Assembly: GCF_014304815.1 (NCBI RefSeq)
Contig: NZ_CP047958.1
Span: 868,001 to 932,000, forward strand
Source: Synechococcus sp. MIT S9220
GTDB lineage: Bacteria; Cyanobacteriota; Cyanobacteriia; PCC-6307; Cyanobiaceae
Reading direction: 5' to 3'
Length of the DNA: 64,000 bases
Below, in pieces: positions 46,737 to 56,727 of the stretch. A program made the position numbers and the translations under genes. Every line of letters begins with the position of its first letter. Position 1 is the first letter of the stretch. Under the pieces are notes generated by a model. It did not search any database, was not told where the DNA came from, and saw only the letters and a program-made list of their open reading frames with translations.

Positions 46737-48424
46737 ACCGACCCCTGACGATCGATCTCCCCCAGCATGCCGCTGCTCTTTGAGGATGCCAGTCGCACCA
46801 CAGTCAGTTGATGACGAGCTCTTGTGATAGCCGTGTAGAGAAGCGCTGTGTTGCTTGTGTCATCGCAAGGTGGCCACAGCAGCACCACTTGATCAGCCTC
46901 GCTGCCCTGAGCTTTGTGAATCGTGAGAGCGACAGCAGGCTCGATTCGGCGGACCCTGGCTGGATGCAGTAGTCGATAAACACCGTGGCCTGATTCATCA
47001 CTGCATCGGAACAGCAGCCTGCGTTGTTCGCCGCTGCCGATGCAGAGCCCAAGGTCGCCGTTGGCAAGACCCAGTTCGATTTGATTGTCGCTGCAGAGAA
47101 CAGGCAACCCCTCGGGCCAATCACGAGCATCACTGCCCGACACCAAATGCCGGTGAAGACTGTCCACTCCCCATAACCCCCGACGCCGCGGGCAAAGCAC
47201 GATCAAGTCATCGAGGCGCTCGAGAAGGGCATGGGCTCGTTCGGGATCGGGAGATCCATCAGGCCTGACTTCCAGGCTGTTGGCCGCCAACCTCAGGCTC
47301 TCCAGCTGCTGATGGACGGCATCGGTTACCGTCACTGGAAACCGAGAAGACTCAGAGAGCAGTTGATGCACGTTGGCCGCGTCATCGAGATCTGCGAGGT
47401 CGGTCCAGAAGGCTTTTGCCCCCTGATGGCACAACAGCGAGCTCAAGCGAGCCAGGTCTCCTCGGTTTCTGTAGACCTGATTTAGACGCACAGCAGCAGT
47501 GCCGAATCGCTGCTGCAGATCTGCCTTTTGTAGGTGTTGCCAGACCGCGCCGACTCCGATCGGTGGTAGCTGGTTGGCATCACCAACAAGCAGCAGTTGT
47601 GCCGTGGCTGGTAGAGCATCCATCAGTGCCTGCGCCAGTGTTAGGTCGACCATTGAGGCTTCGTCGACCACCAGCAGATCCAGGGCGAGTGGGTTGCGGC
47701 GATGACGGCTGAAGCCGCCTGGTCTGGCCTGCAGCAACCGATGCAATGTGGTGCAGGGCAATTCAGCTGTTCGTTGATCGCCTCGGATTGCGTCCTGCAG
47801 TCGCCGTGCCGCTTTTCCTGTCGGAGCGGCCAGATGAATGCGCAGGTCTCCGCGATCCGACATGGCTCGGATCAGCATGGCGCGCACGGTGCTGGTTTTG
47901 CCGGTGCCGGGCCCTCCGCTGAGCAGCACCACCCTGTGATTGCTGACCGCATTGACCGCCGCAAGCTGCTCCGGGTTGAACGTCTGCTCCGACGTCAATC
48001 TCTTGGTGTCATCTTTGCTGCGACGTCCGTCTGGCTTGCCAACGGGGGACAGTGCGCTGCGTTGGATCAGTGTCTGCTCAAGCGTCTCCATGCCCTGATG
48101 CCAACGTCGCCAGAGCAGCTGATCCCCTTCCATCACCATCAGCACAGGCTCTTTCTGCAACCAGCCGCTGGCTTCAATCACCCGTCGATGCGTCTCGGGC
48201 CAGCCATCGGCCTCCAGCTCACTAGGTTTCTGGTTGCTGGTGCCCAGATCGATGCTCATCTCACCCTGGCTGAGAGCCAGGGTCATCGCCTTCACAAGAT
48301 CTTTAAGAGCACTGAGCTCGTTGTTGCCGAACTCCGCCGGAGGTGGGTAGCGACGCAGCAGCATCGACATCATTCCTCGACTCAGAGCCGATGAGGTCGC
48401 TGTCTGGTCGCGGAGATCCATCAA
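46733..48424 (-). CDS. recD: RecD, exodeoxyribonuclease V alpha subunit
   Basis: 5'-3' helicase motor of the RecBCD enzyme. Superfamily 1 helicase motifs: Walker A LLSGGPGTGKTSTVRAM near residue 170, LLVVDEASMVDLTLAQALM as motif II, VGDANQLPPIGVG as motif III, and the C-terminal ALTIHKAQGSEADQVVLLWP and AITRARHQLTVV. Length 563, as for RecD in picocyanobacteria. The start ATG overlaps the recB stop by 4 bases. This copy lies in a full recC-recB-recD set on the minus strand. Confidence 0.93.
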   Translation of the reverse strand: MMDLRDQTATSSALSRGMMSMLLRRYPPPAEFGNNELSALKDLVKAMTLALSQGEMSIDLGTSNQKPSELEADGWPETHRRVIEASGWLQKEPVLMVMEGDQLLWRRWHQGMETLEQTLIQRSALSPVGKPDGRRSKDDTKRLTSEQTFNPEQLAAVNAVSNHRVVLLSGGPGTGKTSTVRAMLIRAMSDRGDLRIHLAAPTGKAARRLQDAIRGDQRTAELPCTTLHRLLQARPGGFSRHRRNPLALDLLVVDEASMVDLTLAQALMDALPATAQLLLVGDANQLPPIGVGAVWQHLQKADLQQRFGTAAVRLNQVYRNRGDLARLSSLLCHQGAKAFWTDLADLDDAANVHQLLSESSRFPVTVTDAVHQQLESLRLAANSLEVRPDGSPDPERAHALLERLDDLIVLCPRRRGLWGVDSLHRHLVSGSDARDWPEGLPVLCSDNQIELGLANGDLGLCIGSGEQRRLLFRCSDESGHGVYRLLHPARVRRIEPAVALTIHKAQGSEADQVVLLWPPCDDTSNTALLYTAITRARHQLTVVRLASSKSSGMLGEIDRQGSV

Positions 48425-51400
48425 TCCTCACCTCTCAAGACACAGTCGAGCGCACGGAGGCGTTGCAGAGGTGCTGCTTCAAGAATCACGCCACTGCCGC
48501 CAGAGTTGGAAACACCACGAAGGAAGACGTAGGCATAGCCGCCGAGATGTCGCTCAGGCTGGTAGCCGTCGAGTCGCCACTGCAGGAATCGATGTAGGGC
48601 GACAAGGTAGAGATGGGCTTGCAGAGGATAGTGATGTTGATACATCTGCTCCTCCATGGCGCTCTGGGAATAGTGCCGTGGTCCGCAGTGCAACGGACGC
48701 CCATCCACGTCTCTTTCGCCGATCCAGTTGCTTTTCCAGTCCGCAACCCACCAACGAGCAGTGGTGGGATCGTCGCCATCAGTGAAGACCAGATCGATGG
48801 AGCCAGTGAGAAAGCCTCGGCTGAGAAATTCCAGATCTTCCAGTGAATCGGCGTAGCGTTCACCGAATCGGCGATCGGGTTCAACGCGAAAGGCCCGCGC
48901 CAGTTGCTTGGGCTGGACCGCTCTGCCCTGATGAGCGACAGGTAGATCAAAGCTGAGTTCATGCAAACGCCGTCGACTGTGCAACGACTTCAGTTGCAGA
49001 TTGCCTAGTGGTCCTCCGAAGGGTGCCTGCATCAGTGTCTCTAGACCCTCGAGGACTGCGTCGTCCAAGTCGGTCTCCAGGCCGGATCGCGTCAGTTCTC
49101 GCTCCACCAGAGCGCGGTTGTTGTCCTGTTTGATGTCTTGATCAAATGGAACCTTCTCCAGGATGCGGTGCAAGCAATCACCGGCTGCTGCACCCCTGGG
49201 GAATGCTCCCAACGGGCTGTCTTTGGGATCCACCGGATCGCTTTGATCGCTGAATGAGAGGCTTTCGGTATCTGCACCGGTCTGGGCATCCACATCGCGC
49301 CCTTCCTCAAGGTTGCGCGGGTCTGGGCTGGTGGCTTTCGCATTGCCATGGCTTGAGATCCAGGCCGAGTAGCTGCTGCGCCCCCAGCTGCGGTCAAAAC
49401 CATGACCTGGTACGGCACCACATTGCAAGTTCCGTTCAACCATGCGGGGGTGCCATCGGTCGGATAGGGCGTTGACTTCGGCTCGATGCAGGCTGATCAA
49501 GGGACCCGGTGGGTCAGCGAGTTGCTCCAGCCATGGTGCGAGTGGATTGCCCTCCTGCCGCGCTGCCCTGGCCTGAAACAGAACCAGATGGCGTTCGGCC
49601 CGTGTCATCGCGACGTAGGCGAGACGTTCCGCTTCAGCCCGACTTTCCAGTTCGTCGCATTGGCTGGCCGTATGCCCCAGTCCCCAATGTGGATTCAGAG
49701 CTACGCGCCAGCTGCCGGACTCGTCCCCTGCCGGCACACGCCACAGCGGACCTTTTGCAGGTGAGGGCGCTTCCCACAAATAGGGACAGATCACGACCGG
49801 ATACTGCAGACCTTTGCTGCGATGAACAGTCACAACCGCAACCGCACTCTCGGCTAGATCGCTGAAGGGCTGGCGCTGCTCTGGGATCGTGTCGGGAGGG
49901 TCAAGGCGTTGGCGTCGCAACCAATCGGCACCACTTGGGGCATCCAAGCCCTGGCGGTGCATCGTGTCCTGCACGAGTCGTGCACATTGCTGGAGATCAC
50001 CGAGTAAGCGGCCGCGGCTCGATAGATCGGCCACGGTCTGCCCATCCATCAGGCGTGCCAGGCAACCCATCAGCCCTAGTTTCGGAAGATCGACGGCGAG
50101 CTGCTGGAGCTGTGAGGCCAGTTGATCCAGCTGACCGTTGCCATCGGCGGCTGCCAGCTCATCGCTTCTCCATTGCAGGAGTGAGGACACGGCCAGTTGC
50201 CGTAATCCACCGGCATGGGCAGGACGTGCGAGTGCGTCAAGGAAGGTCTGCAGATCCGAGGCTCCCTGGCTACTGAAGACATCCCCTTGACTGACAAGGC
50301 GGCTTGGCAGTCCAGCAGCCGCCAGTTCTGCGCGGATTGCTTCGGCTTGGCGATGCCTGCTGACCAGGATGCACAGTTCGGAGGGATTCAGGTCTGGATC
50401 TTGTCTGAGGGTGTGCAGGATCAGGCCGGCGGCAACGCGGGGAATCTGCTCCTCCAGAGATGTGCGGCTACTAACCCCCTCGTCGTCATCGGGATTGATG
50501 TCGTGGATCTGGAGTGATGCACTCCCCTCAAGTAGTGGCAGGGGTTGTGCGGAAGATCTTGGTATCACCTCAGGTACCGAGAGTTCGGAGAGCAGCAATC
50601 CTGGAGCCATCAGCTGATTCATGGCCTGCATCAGCAGGGGTGTAGTGCGGCGGTTGTCGAGTAGGTCATCAATACGGTCCGCTTGCCGCCGCGCCGCTTT
50701 GTAGGTGTTCAGATCTCCGCCGCGGAAGCGATAGATCGCCTGTTTGGGGTCCCCGACCATCAGCAGCAGGTGTTTCGGCGTCGAGAAAGCGGTTTTCAGA
50801 AGTCTCCACTGAAGCGGGTCGGTGTCTTGAAACTCATCGATCAGCACCGCCCGGTAGCGCGCCCGCAGAGGAGTGAGCCAAGCTTCCGCTGCATCTGACT
50901 GCGCGGGGTCGAGTGCATCCAGCAGCCCTGAAAATCCAACCACTCCGCGTTGTCTGCGCCGCTCGATGAGCTGATTCAGCCCTTTGATCAGCAGATAGCG
51001 CCAGGTCTGTTCGGCTGGTCCGTCCCAGAGGTCGGCGATGGCGGTCTGCAGTGCGGCTGAAGCAAGGCTGGGGTCGGCTTCAGCGCAGGACCGCGCCGTT
51101 TTCTGAAAGCTGCCTGGATGGAAATAACCACCGAGAAGCACCTGATTGCGCACTTCGACGTAGTGCATCGAAGGTCCACAGGTCTTGCTGATGTGGTCAA
51201 TCCAGGTGTCGAGCTCCTGGCTTCGGTCTTTCCTAGGGCGGGCACTAAAGGGTTTGGTGTCGGTGCAACCGAGGCTGCGCCATTCGGCTGCGCAACTTCG
51301 AAGGGCTTGTTCCAGAGCCGCTCCACCGCTATTCCATTCAGCAAGGAAGTGCTTCCAGCGGCTATGCAGCCAACCCTCAAACACCTCGCCAAGCGTTTGC

Positions 51401-52083
51401 TCGGGCGCGATCGGCTCTGCATCCTCAGCGATGTGCACCGCACAGTCACCATCCAGTCTTTGAAGTGCTGAAGCGAATGCTTCGGGCGACAGGCCTGCTT
51501 GCAGCAGTCCTGCAACGTGCCCTGGTTCAAGCTCGAGGACCTCTTCTCGCCAGAGGTCATGAGCGACCTGGATGGCCAGGGTCTGTGGATCATCATCAAG
51601 GGCAAGATCAATGGCCTGACCGTTCTGAAGCGCTTGCCGGCGAAGGCTGCGGCGGCAGAAGCCATGGATCGTGGTGATGTCGGCTCGCTCCAGGGCTTCG
51701 AGGGCCTCGAGCAGTCGGCTGGCCAGCAGTCTGCGTTGCTGGGAATGCTGTCCGTGCTGCTCAAGCCAGTTCTGCAGAACTGCATCCGTTTCAGGCAACA
51801 GGCTGCTACTTCGTTCCTTTTGGAGTAGACCCTGCAGCGTCGAGTCAAGTCGGCGTCCGATCCGGTCGCGCAATTCATCAGCCGCGGCTTCCGTGAAGGT
51901 CACCACCAGGAGTTGATCGAGGCTCAATCCTTGTTCCGTTATCAGCCGCAGTACGAGGTGGGCCAGGGCGAAAGTCTTTCCTGTTCCAGCGCTCGCCTCC
52001 AGGAGTCGAATGCCGGGCGTCAAGGGGTAGGTATTGGCTTCGAATCGTCGCGTGCTGCTAGCTGTTGCCATCGTCATCAGCAC
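48421..52083 (-). CDS. recB: RecB, exodeoxyribonuclease V beta subunit
   Basis: 3'-5' helicase and nuclease of RecBCD. UvrD-like helicase motifs: Walker A ASAGTGKTFALAHL near residue 31, FTEAAADELRDRI as motif Ia, DEFQDTDPLQWRL as motif II, and VTVHRSKGLQYPVV as motif V. The C-terminal nuclease domain has GSIDLVFTDGDD and WWVADWKSN (residues about 1100-1125), with the D-x(n)-DWK catalytic residues. Length 1220 is normal. ATG at 52083 is used; a downstream ATG (MATASS) is also possible. It overlaps recC by 7 bases and recD by 4. Confidence 0.94.
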   Translation of the reverse strand: MLMTMATASSTRRFEANTYPLTPGIRLLEASAGTGKTFALAHLVLRLITEQGLSLDQLLVVTFTEAAADELRDRIGRRLDSTLQGLLQKERSSSLLPETDAVLQNWLEQHGQHSQQRRLLASRLLEALEALERADITTIHGFCRRSLRRQALQNGQAIDLALDDDPQTLAIQVAHDLWREEVLELEPGHVAGLLQAGLSPEAFASALQRLDGDCAVHIAEDAEPIAPEQTLGEVFEGWLHSRWKHFLAEWNSGGAALEQALRSCAAEWRSLGCTDTKPFSARPRKDRSQELDTWIDHISKTCGPSMHYVEVRNQVLLGGYFHPGSFQKTARSCAEADPSLASAALQTAIADLWDGPAEQTWRYLLIKGLNQLIERRRQRGVVGFSGLLDALDPAQSDAAEAWLTPLRARYRAVLIDEFQDTDPLQWRLLKTAFSTPKHLLLMVGDPKQAIYRFRGGDLNTYKAARRQADRIDDLLDNRRTTPLLMQAMNQLMAPGLLLSELSVPEVIPRSSAQPLPLLEGSASLQIHDINPDDDEGVSSRTSLEEQIPRVAAGLILHTLRQDPDLNPSELCILVSRHRQAEAIRAELAAAGLPSRLVSQGDVFSSQGASDLQTFLDALARPAHAGGLRQLAVSSLLQWRSDELAAADGNGQLDQLASQLQQLAVDLPKLGLMGCLARLMDGQTVADLSSRGRLLGDLQQCARLVQDTMHRQGLDAPSGADWLRRQRLDPPDTIPEQRQPFSDLAESAVAVVTVHRSKGLQYPVVICPYLWEAPSPAKGPLWRVPAGDESGSWRVALNPHWGLGHTASQCDELESRAEAERLAYVAMTRAERHLVLFQARAARQEGNPLAPWLEQLADPPGPLISLHRAEVNALSDRWHPRMVERNLQCGAVPGHGFDRSWGRSSYSAWISSHGNAKATSPDPRNLEEGRDVDAQTGADTESLSFSDQSDPVDPKDSPLGAFPRGAAAGDCLHRILEKVPFDQDIKQDNNRALVERELTRSGLETDLDDAVLEGLETLMQAPFGGPLGNLQLKSLHSRRRLHELSFDLPVAHQGRAVQPKQLARAFRVEPDRRFGERYADSLEDLEFLSRGFLTGSIDLVFTDGDDPTTARWWVADWKSNWIGERDVDGRPLHCGPRHYSQSAMEEQMYQHHYPLQAHLYLVALHRFLQWRLDGYQPERHLGGYAYVFLRGVSNSGGSGVILEAAPLQRLRALDCVLRGED

Positions 52084-55000
52084 CGCGCCTCGAGCAACGG
52101 TTGATACAACGCCTGAAAAGCGGCTTCAAAGCCTTCCAGGCTTAACAGCAACTCGGCATCGCAGTGGCTGCCGAAGCAGACTTTCTGCTCGGGCCGATCC
52201 CGTTCGGCCCAGCCGCTGAAGCCTCCCTGCCAGCGATTCATAAAGGCCTTGTCCGCCGCTTCTTCCCCCTTCGACCACGCCATTGCTCTGGCCAGGCCGC
52301 TGTCCGGTGGGACCGGCCAGCACAACTCTGATCCCTGCTGTGCCAGGCTTTGCAGAGCTCTGATTTCATGATCAGCCTCCTGGGGTTTCAGCGCTCTCCA
52401 ACGCATGGCGATGTGGAATTGATCGGCTTTTGCACTGCTGTCTTGTCGGCACACCACAGCGGTGTGGCAGGCAGCATCATCCAGTTGGGCTAGCAGGTGC
52501 TTCAGCCAGCTCTGCAACAGAGAGCGTGACCTCAGCCTTGACGTGCTGATTTGAACAGCTGTCTCGCCTGCCATCAACAAGGCTGAATGCTGGGACGCCG
52601 GTTGCTGCTGCAGCCGTAGAGGTCCCAGGCTCAGAACAGTTTTTTGGAGGTTTTGCCAGCGTCTCTCCAGCCGATTGTTCTCCAGTTCAGCTGCCGCGCC
52701 AGGAGGCATGAAGCCTTGCCCGCAACTACGGGCAATCCAGTCTTCCGTCTCCTGAACGTCCCAACGGGCTTCGGGATCGTGCGCCAGCAGATCGAGCTGT
52801 TCAGACAATCGCTGGTTGAGCAACTGATGACAGTCCAACTCCGGTAGCGATAGGGGAGAAAGATCGTTGACAGGATCACACCATTCACCCGCATCGATGC
52901 CTTGACGTTTCAACCATTCCTTTTGCGGGGCCTGCAGCCAGCGTTCAAGTCGTTCGATTGCTTCCGCGTTGATTGGTAAGGCTGCATCGGTTGTTGGAGG
53001 CTGCCAAACAAGCGGTAAGGCCAGGCCTAGATCACGATGTGCATGATTTCCCCCGATCTGTGCATCGAGATTGCGTCGTGCGTTTAAGAGCCGGCGGTCG
53101 CAACTGATCGCGTCTCTTTGTGGAGTGACAATGAAATTAGCGACATCCAGAGGATTGGCGGGAGGCTGAATCAGCAGCCGGTCCATTTGCTCAGTCTCCA
53201 ACTGCTCTGCCAGCAGACTCAGCCACTGTTGAACCGGTGGGCATGGCGGCAGTGGGTCACCTTGTCGCTCATCACGGTTACTCCAGCTGATCAGCAGATG
53301 CTGCCGAGCTGAGAGCAGTGCTTCAAGCAACACATAGCGATCCTGGTCTGTACTGCTGGGGTCGCCGAGTCGACGTTGTAGTTCGAGCAGGTGAAAGCCT
53401 GCACGTTCCTGATGTCTTGGAAAGGAGGAGGCATCAAGACCCATCAGGACGATCACACGGTGTGGGATTGCTCGCATCGGCTCCAGAGCGCTGATCGTGA
53501 GGGCACCGCTGCGGTGGCCGAAGCGGCCGCTTTCCGTGGAGAGCGCTTCCTCCAGCACGCTGATCACAACTGCAATATCCAGTTCCAGAGCGCAGTCATT
53601 GGCTTGGAGCTGCCAGGTCTCAAGGCACTGATGAATGGCCTGCAGCTCCCAGTCCCAGTTGCCACCATCATTGAAAAGTTCCTGAAGCAACCTGCGCAAC
53701 CGATCCACCCATTCAGGGCAGGGAGCACTGCAACGCAACTGGGCGATCCACCCCGCCAGTTGATCCAGCAGCGGCCACCACACCTCGAGTTGCTGCAGGC
53801 TCAGATCAGTCAGCGCGGGTGCGCAGGAATCAACTGCCAGTCCTGGTTCTTCCGGTAACGCCAGACCCAGCAGCCAGCGATCCAGGCACCAGCGCAAGCT
53901 ATTGGTGTCATCTCCGTTGCGTTCAGCTGCATCCAACCCCCAGCGGAAGCCACTGCGCTGCAGTGCTTCGCTGATTGCCATCGCGTCCTGCGATGTCAGC
54001 TGTTTCAGGCTTTGCAGTGCAGGATTGCCAAGCAGTGCCTCCAGTCCGCTTGCGGTGAGCCGATCCGCGCTCAAGCGCAACAGGCTCATGAAAGCCTGCT
54101 GAAGTCCAGGACAGTTTTGTTGACTTCGATCGGTTAATCGCCAGGGCAGGTCCACACCAGTGGCATCCCGATCGGAAAACACAGAAGCCAACAGCGGTGC
54201 ATAGCGCTCCACATCGGGTGTCATCACCAGAACATCCCTGGGCTGCAGGCTTGGATCAGCGGCCATCCAGCTGAGGATGCGATCACGCACAAGCTGCACT
54301 TCCCTCCAGGGACCTGCGCAGCCCATGAACAACAGCGAATGATCACCTTGCCTGAGTGACAGGGTTGCTTGGTCCGATTCGCTGCTCGCGAGCTGCCGTT
54401 GCAGCTGTTCCAGTAGAGACGCCTGGGAGTCTTCTGCGGTTCTCATCACAGTGGGATCAGCGAACAGGTCGCCCTGTTCCCAGCTGCCCAGCAGACACTC
54501 GCCGCTTCCCTCGAGCAGCAACTGAAATTCGGCACCCATGCGGCCCAGGATTCCTTCCAGACGGGGAGCTTCAATTAGCCAGGAGCCATCGGGGGAGTTG
54601 ATCCAGTCTTCACCCAGTTGCCTGCGTCGTCGCTGCGACCGCTGCCAAAGGTCTGGACAGGGTGTGAGTAAAAACAGATCAACGCTGATGCGTCCGGCCA
54701 GGGCCTGCAACAAATTGATCTGGACCGGGGCCAGATTGCTGACGCCGAAGAGGCGTAGGCGTGGCGGTAGGGGTAGAGCAGGCTCTTCCCCGTTGCGGAG
54801 TCGTTCAATCACCTGTTGCACCTGCAATCCGAAAGGCCTGCACGGCAAGCGCTCTGCCAGAACACGGGCCAGACAAGGTTGCCACCGCAATCCCTCCGGA
54901 AGTTGATCGCCCGCGCCTCCTGCCAGCCAGTCAGCGAGCTCCTCTGGCCTGTAGAGCGCATAATCGTCGATTGCATCGGCCAGGCTGCGGGCCAGTTGCC

Positions 55001-55388
55001 ACTGGTCACGATTCAGTTGTCGCTCACGACCGCCATGGAGCTCCCACCACTCCCTGAGGTTCGACGCACACTCTTCTTCAAGCAGGTCCGGCAGAACGTC
55101 CAGGACCTGCCAGACCAGACGCTCCGCTCTCCATGGATCTTCGATGGCAGGCGCATCGCTGAGCACGGTCTGGACGAGCTGCCGCAGGCGACTACCAGGG
55201 AATGGAAAGCGCACCAGTGCACTGATCCCATTCACTCTGGCCAGCTGTTCACCGAGCCAACGGCTGGTTGGCCAGGTGTTGACCACCACCTCGATTTGTT
55301 CAAAAGGGCCAGGAGGCTCAAGCCTGAGTTCCTGCGCCAGAAGCTCAGCGAGTAATTCCGCTCGGTTGCTGCGGTAAACCCTCAGCAA
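52077..55388 (-). CDS. recC: RecC, exodeoxyribonuclease V gamma subunit
   Basis: Non-motor subunit that holds the DNA ends and recognises Chi. It resembles an inactive SF1 helicase. Supporting sequence: MLRVYRSNRAELLAELLA at the N-terminus, VVNTWPTSRWLGEQLARVNGI, FGVSNLAPVQINLLQAL, the DVLVMTPDVERYAPLLASVF region, GALTISALEPMRAIPHRVIVLMGLD and QEERAGFHLLELQRRLGD-like QERAGFHLLELQRRLGDPSS. Length 1103. Family identity is by these blocks and by position before recB. It starts inside the end of the phosphatase gene (7-base overlap). Confidence 0.92.
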   Translation of the reverse strand: MLRVYRSNRAELLAELLAQELRLEPPGPFEQIEVVVNTWPTSRWLGEQLARVNGISALVRFPFPGSRLRQLVQTVLSDAPAIEDPWRAERLVWQVLDVLPDLLEEECASNLREWWELHGGRERQLNRDQWQLARSLADAIDDYALYRPEELADWLAGGAGDQLPEGLRWQPCLARVLAERLPCRPFGLQVQQVIERLRNGEEPALPLPPRLRLFGVSNLAPVQINLLQALAGRISVDLFLLTPCPDLWQRSQRRRRQLGEDWINSPDGSWLIEAPRLEGILGRMGAEFQLLLEGSGECLLGSWEQGDLFADPTVMRTAEDSQASLLEQLQRQLASSESDQATLSLRQGDHSLLFMGCAGPWREVQLVRDRILSWMAADPSLQPRDVLVMTPDVERYAPLLASVFSDRDATGVDLPWRLTDRSQQNCPGLQQAFMSLLRLSADRLTASGLEALLGNPALQSLKQLTSQDAMAISEALQRSGFRWGLDAAERNGDDTNSLRWCLDRWLLGLALPEEPGLAVDSCAPALTDLSLQQLEVWWPLLDQLAGWIAQLRCSAPCPEWVDRLRRLLQELFNDGGNWDWELQAIHQCLETWQLQANDCALELDIAVVISVLEEALSTESGRFGHRSGALTISALEPMRAIPHRVIVLMGLDASSFPRHQERAGFHLLELQRRLGDPSSTDQDRYVLLEALLSARQHLLISWSNRDERQGDPLPPCPPVQQWLSLLAEQLETEQMDRLLIQPPANPLDVANFIVTPQRDAISCDRRLLNARRNLDAQIGGNHAHRDLGLALPLVWQPPTTDAALPINAEAIERLERWLQAPQKEWLKRQGIDAGEWCDPVNDLSPLSLPELDCHQLLNQRLSEQLDLLAHDPEARWDVQETEDWIARSCGQGFMPPGAAAELENNRLERRWQNLQKTVLSLGPLRLQQQPASQHSALLMAGETAVQISTSRLRSRSLLQSWLKHLLAQLDDAACHTAVVCRQDSSAKADQFHIAMRWRALKPQEADHEIRALQSLAQQGSELCWPVPPDSGLARAMAWSKGEEAADKAFMNRWQGGFSGWAERDRPEQKVCFGSHCDAELLLSLEGFEAAFQALYQPLLEARC

Positions 55389-56038
55389 GGCACTTCTGCG
55401 AAGAGCTCATAGCGGTCTGCGGGCGTTGGCCTGTCAGTGGGCTCTCCGATCACCTGCACCACCGCTTCAGTTTCTGGGCAGAACGCGCTGAGCAGACCGC
55501 CGTAGACCGCGCCGGTGTCAATCATCACGATCTGGTCGCGATGTTCCACGGCCGGTCGGGGCGTATGGCCCACCACCACGGTTCCATAGCGACCGTCGTA
55601 GCCCTCCCAGAAGGGTTCGCGCACATTGAGGTCTGGTTGACCCTGTTCATCAAAGCCGGCATGGGTGGCCACCCATCCATCTCCGGAATACATCAAAGGA
55701 AGCGTGCTCAGGCGTTGTTGCCATTCCCTCGTCAGCGAGTCACCCAGTTGTCGGTAGGTCTCGATCGCGAGCAGATCATCTCTCCCCTCAGCGGAAATGG
55801 CCTGAAGGCCTTCCACCAAACTTTGCTCGTGGTTTCCTCGCAACCAGGTGGCTCGACCGCTGGCCACTAATCCCCATACCTGATTGATGCATGCGGCGAT
55901 TCCAGGCCCGCGATTGATCACATCCCCACAAAACACCAGGTGATCTTCAGCTGGAAGCACTGAAATCAGGCGATGCAGGGCCTCGTGACATCCATGCACG
56001 TCACCGATAACCCAGTGATGGCCTCGAGTGGACGCCAT
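55382..56038 (-). CDS. Metallophosphoesterase, serine/threonine phosphatase family
   Basis: A calcineurin-like phosphoesterase. Motif order is complete: GDVHGCHEALHR near residue 12, FCGDVINRGPG, WLRGNHEQSL, ATHAGFDEQG and VVGHTPRPAVEHR. Length from ATG 56038 (MASTRGHHW) is 218, which fits the family. The open frame extends 52 codons further upstream but that part looks unlike the family, so the internal ATG is preferred. The substrate is unknown, but bacterial relatives act on phosphoproteins or dinucleoside polyphosphates. It overlaps recC and is the first gene of that leftward group. Confidence 0.85.
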   Translation of the reverse strand: MASTRGHHWVIGDVHGCHEALHRLISVLPAEDHLVFCGDVINRGPGIAACINQVWGLVASGRATWLRGNHEQSLVEGLQAISAEGRDDLLAIETYRQLGDSLTREWQQRLSTLPLMYSGDGWVATHAGFDEQGQPDLNVREPFWEGYDGRYGTVVVGHTPRPAVEHRDQIVMIDTGAVYGGLLSAFCPETEAVVQVIGEPTDRPTPADRYELFAEVPC

Positions 56039-56126
56039 TTCGAGCGCTTTGATCACTTGATTCTGACTGTGTGAACCAGAGCTGTCAGCGAATGTGATTA
56101 CGGTGGGTCGCCAAAGAGCTCTGGAT

Positions 56127-56372
56127 ATGGATCCCCGTTCTCTTTCCCCTTTCCGTCGTGTGGCTTTGTTGGTCAGGGCACTTGATGGTGCCAAGAAAAC
56201 AAATCAGGCCTTGGCTCGGTGTAGCGATGGAGAGGAGATGCTGGATGTGCTGCTCGGAGCCTCACAGAAGCTCAAACTTGGATTGACGCGTGAAGAGCTG
56301 CGCAACACGCCACCCATCCGCGACTGGGTGTGGTGGAAAAACAAGGAGGCACTGGTGACGATTGGGAAGTGA
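56127..56372 (+). CDS. Nif11-like small protein
   Basis: A small protein resembling the Nif11 leader family: RRVALLVRALDGAKKTNQALARC, then the Asp/Glu-rich middle EEMLDVLLGASQKLKLGLTREEL, which is the characteristic helical pair. Nif11 domains serve as leader peptides for modified natural products in some bacteria, but many in picocyanobacteria have no known modification enzyme, and no such enzyme is seen nearby. ATG at 56127 (MDPRSLSPF) is preferred over ATG 56094, which would extend into the phosphatase upstream region. The C-terminus is WWKNKEALVTIGK, copied in the fragment at 57677-57715. A GC-rich hairpin with T run follows. Confidence 0.6.
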   Translation: MDPRSLSPFRRVALLVRALDGAKKTNQALARCSDGEEMLDVLLGASQKLKLGLTREELRNTPPIRDWVWWKNKEALVTIGK

Positions 56373-56377
56373 TGTAT

Positions 56378-56400
56378 GGGGCATGTATGGGGCCCCTTTT
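56378..56400 (+). terminator. Probable terminator of the Nif11-like gene
   Basis: GGGGC (56378-56382) pairs with GCCCC (56392-56396) around a 9-base loop and is followed directly by TTTT. It begins 5 bases past the stop codon. Confidence 0.5.
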
Positions 56401-56595
56401 ATTCAAGTCGCTTCCTCTGAACCAAACCTTGTTCCAAATAACCATTTGTCTGGCAGTAACCCGAGTCACTGAAGTCAAAGAGAAAAGTGGTGAGGCCACC
56501 TAGAAGTGTTGGCCGAGCGTCCTCAACCTTTCTGTCCTCCTCACTCCAGCCAGAACAGGAGCCAGAGAGACCATGCAGAAGTCAGGCGGGTGGAA

Positions 56596-56624
56596 ACGGT
56601 GCCCACCAAATTGGTGAACACCGT
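56596..56624. other. Imperfect palindrome
   Basis: ACGGTG and CACCGT flank CACCAA and TTGGTG, separated by a CC/AA mismatch, so the structure can form two stacked stems of 6 and about 4 bp. A T run begins at 56634. Confidence 0.55.
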
Positions 56625-56727
56625 CGCTGTGGGATTTTTCAGGTCCACTCGGGGTCACCCCGCACGGTTGATGTCACAGCCTTGAGTCATTCGGCCTCAG
56701 TGGCATTAAGACGTTTGGCACTCTTGA

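Larger units (their letters stand above)
56373..56727. other. 355-base gap between the Nif11-like and hupE genes
   Basis: No convincing gene; the plus-strand frame at 56487-56789 overlaps the hupE 3' end and has no family features. The region has a terminator-like hairpin at 56378-56400 and a long hairpin at 56596-56624. The latter has two stem blocks, CACCAA/TTGGTG and ACGGTG/CACCGT. Confidence 0.5.
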
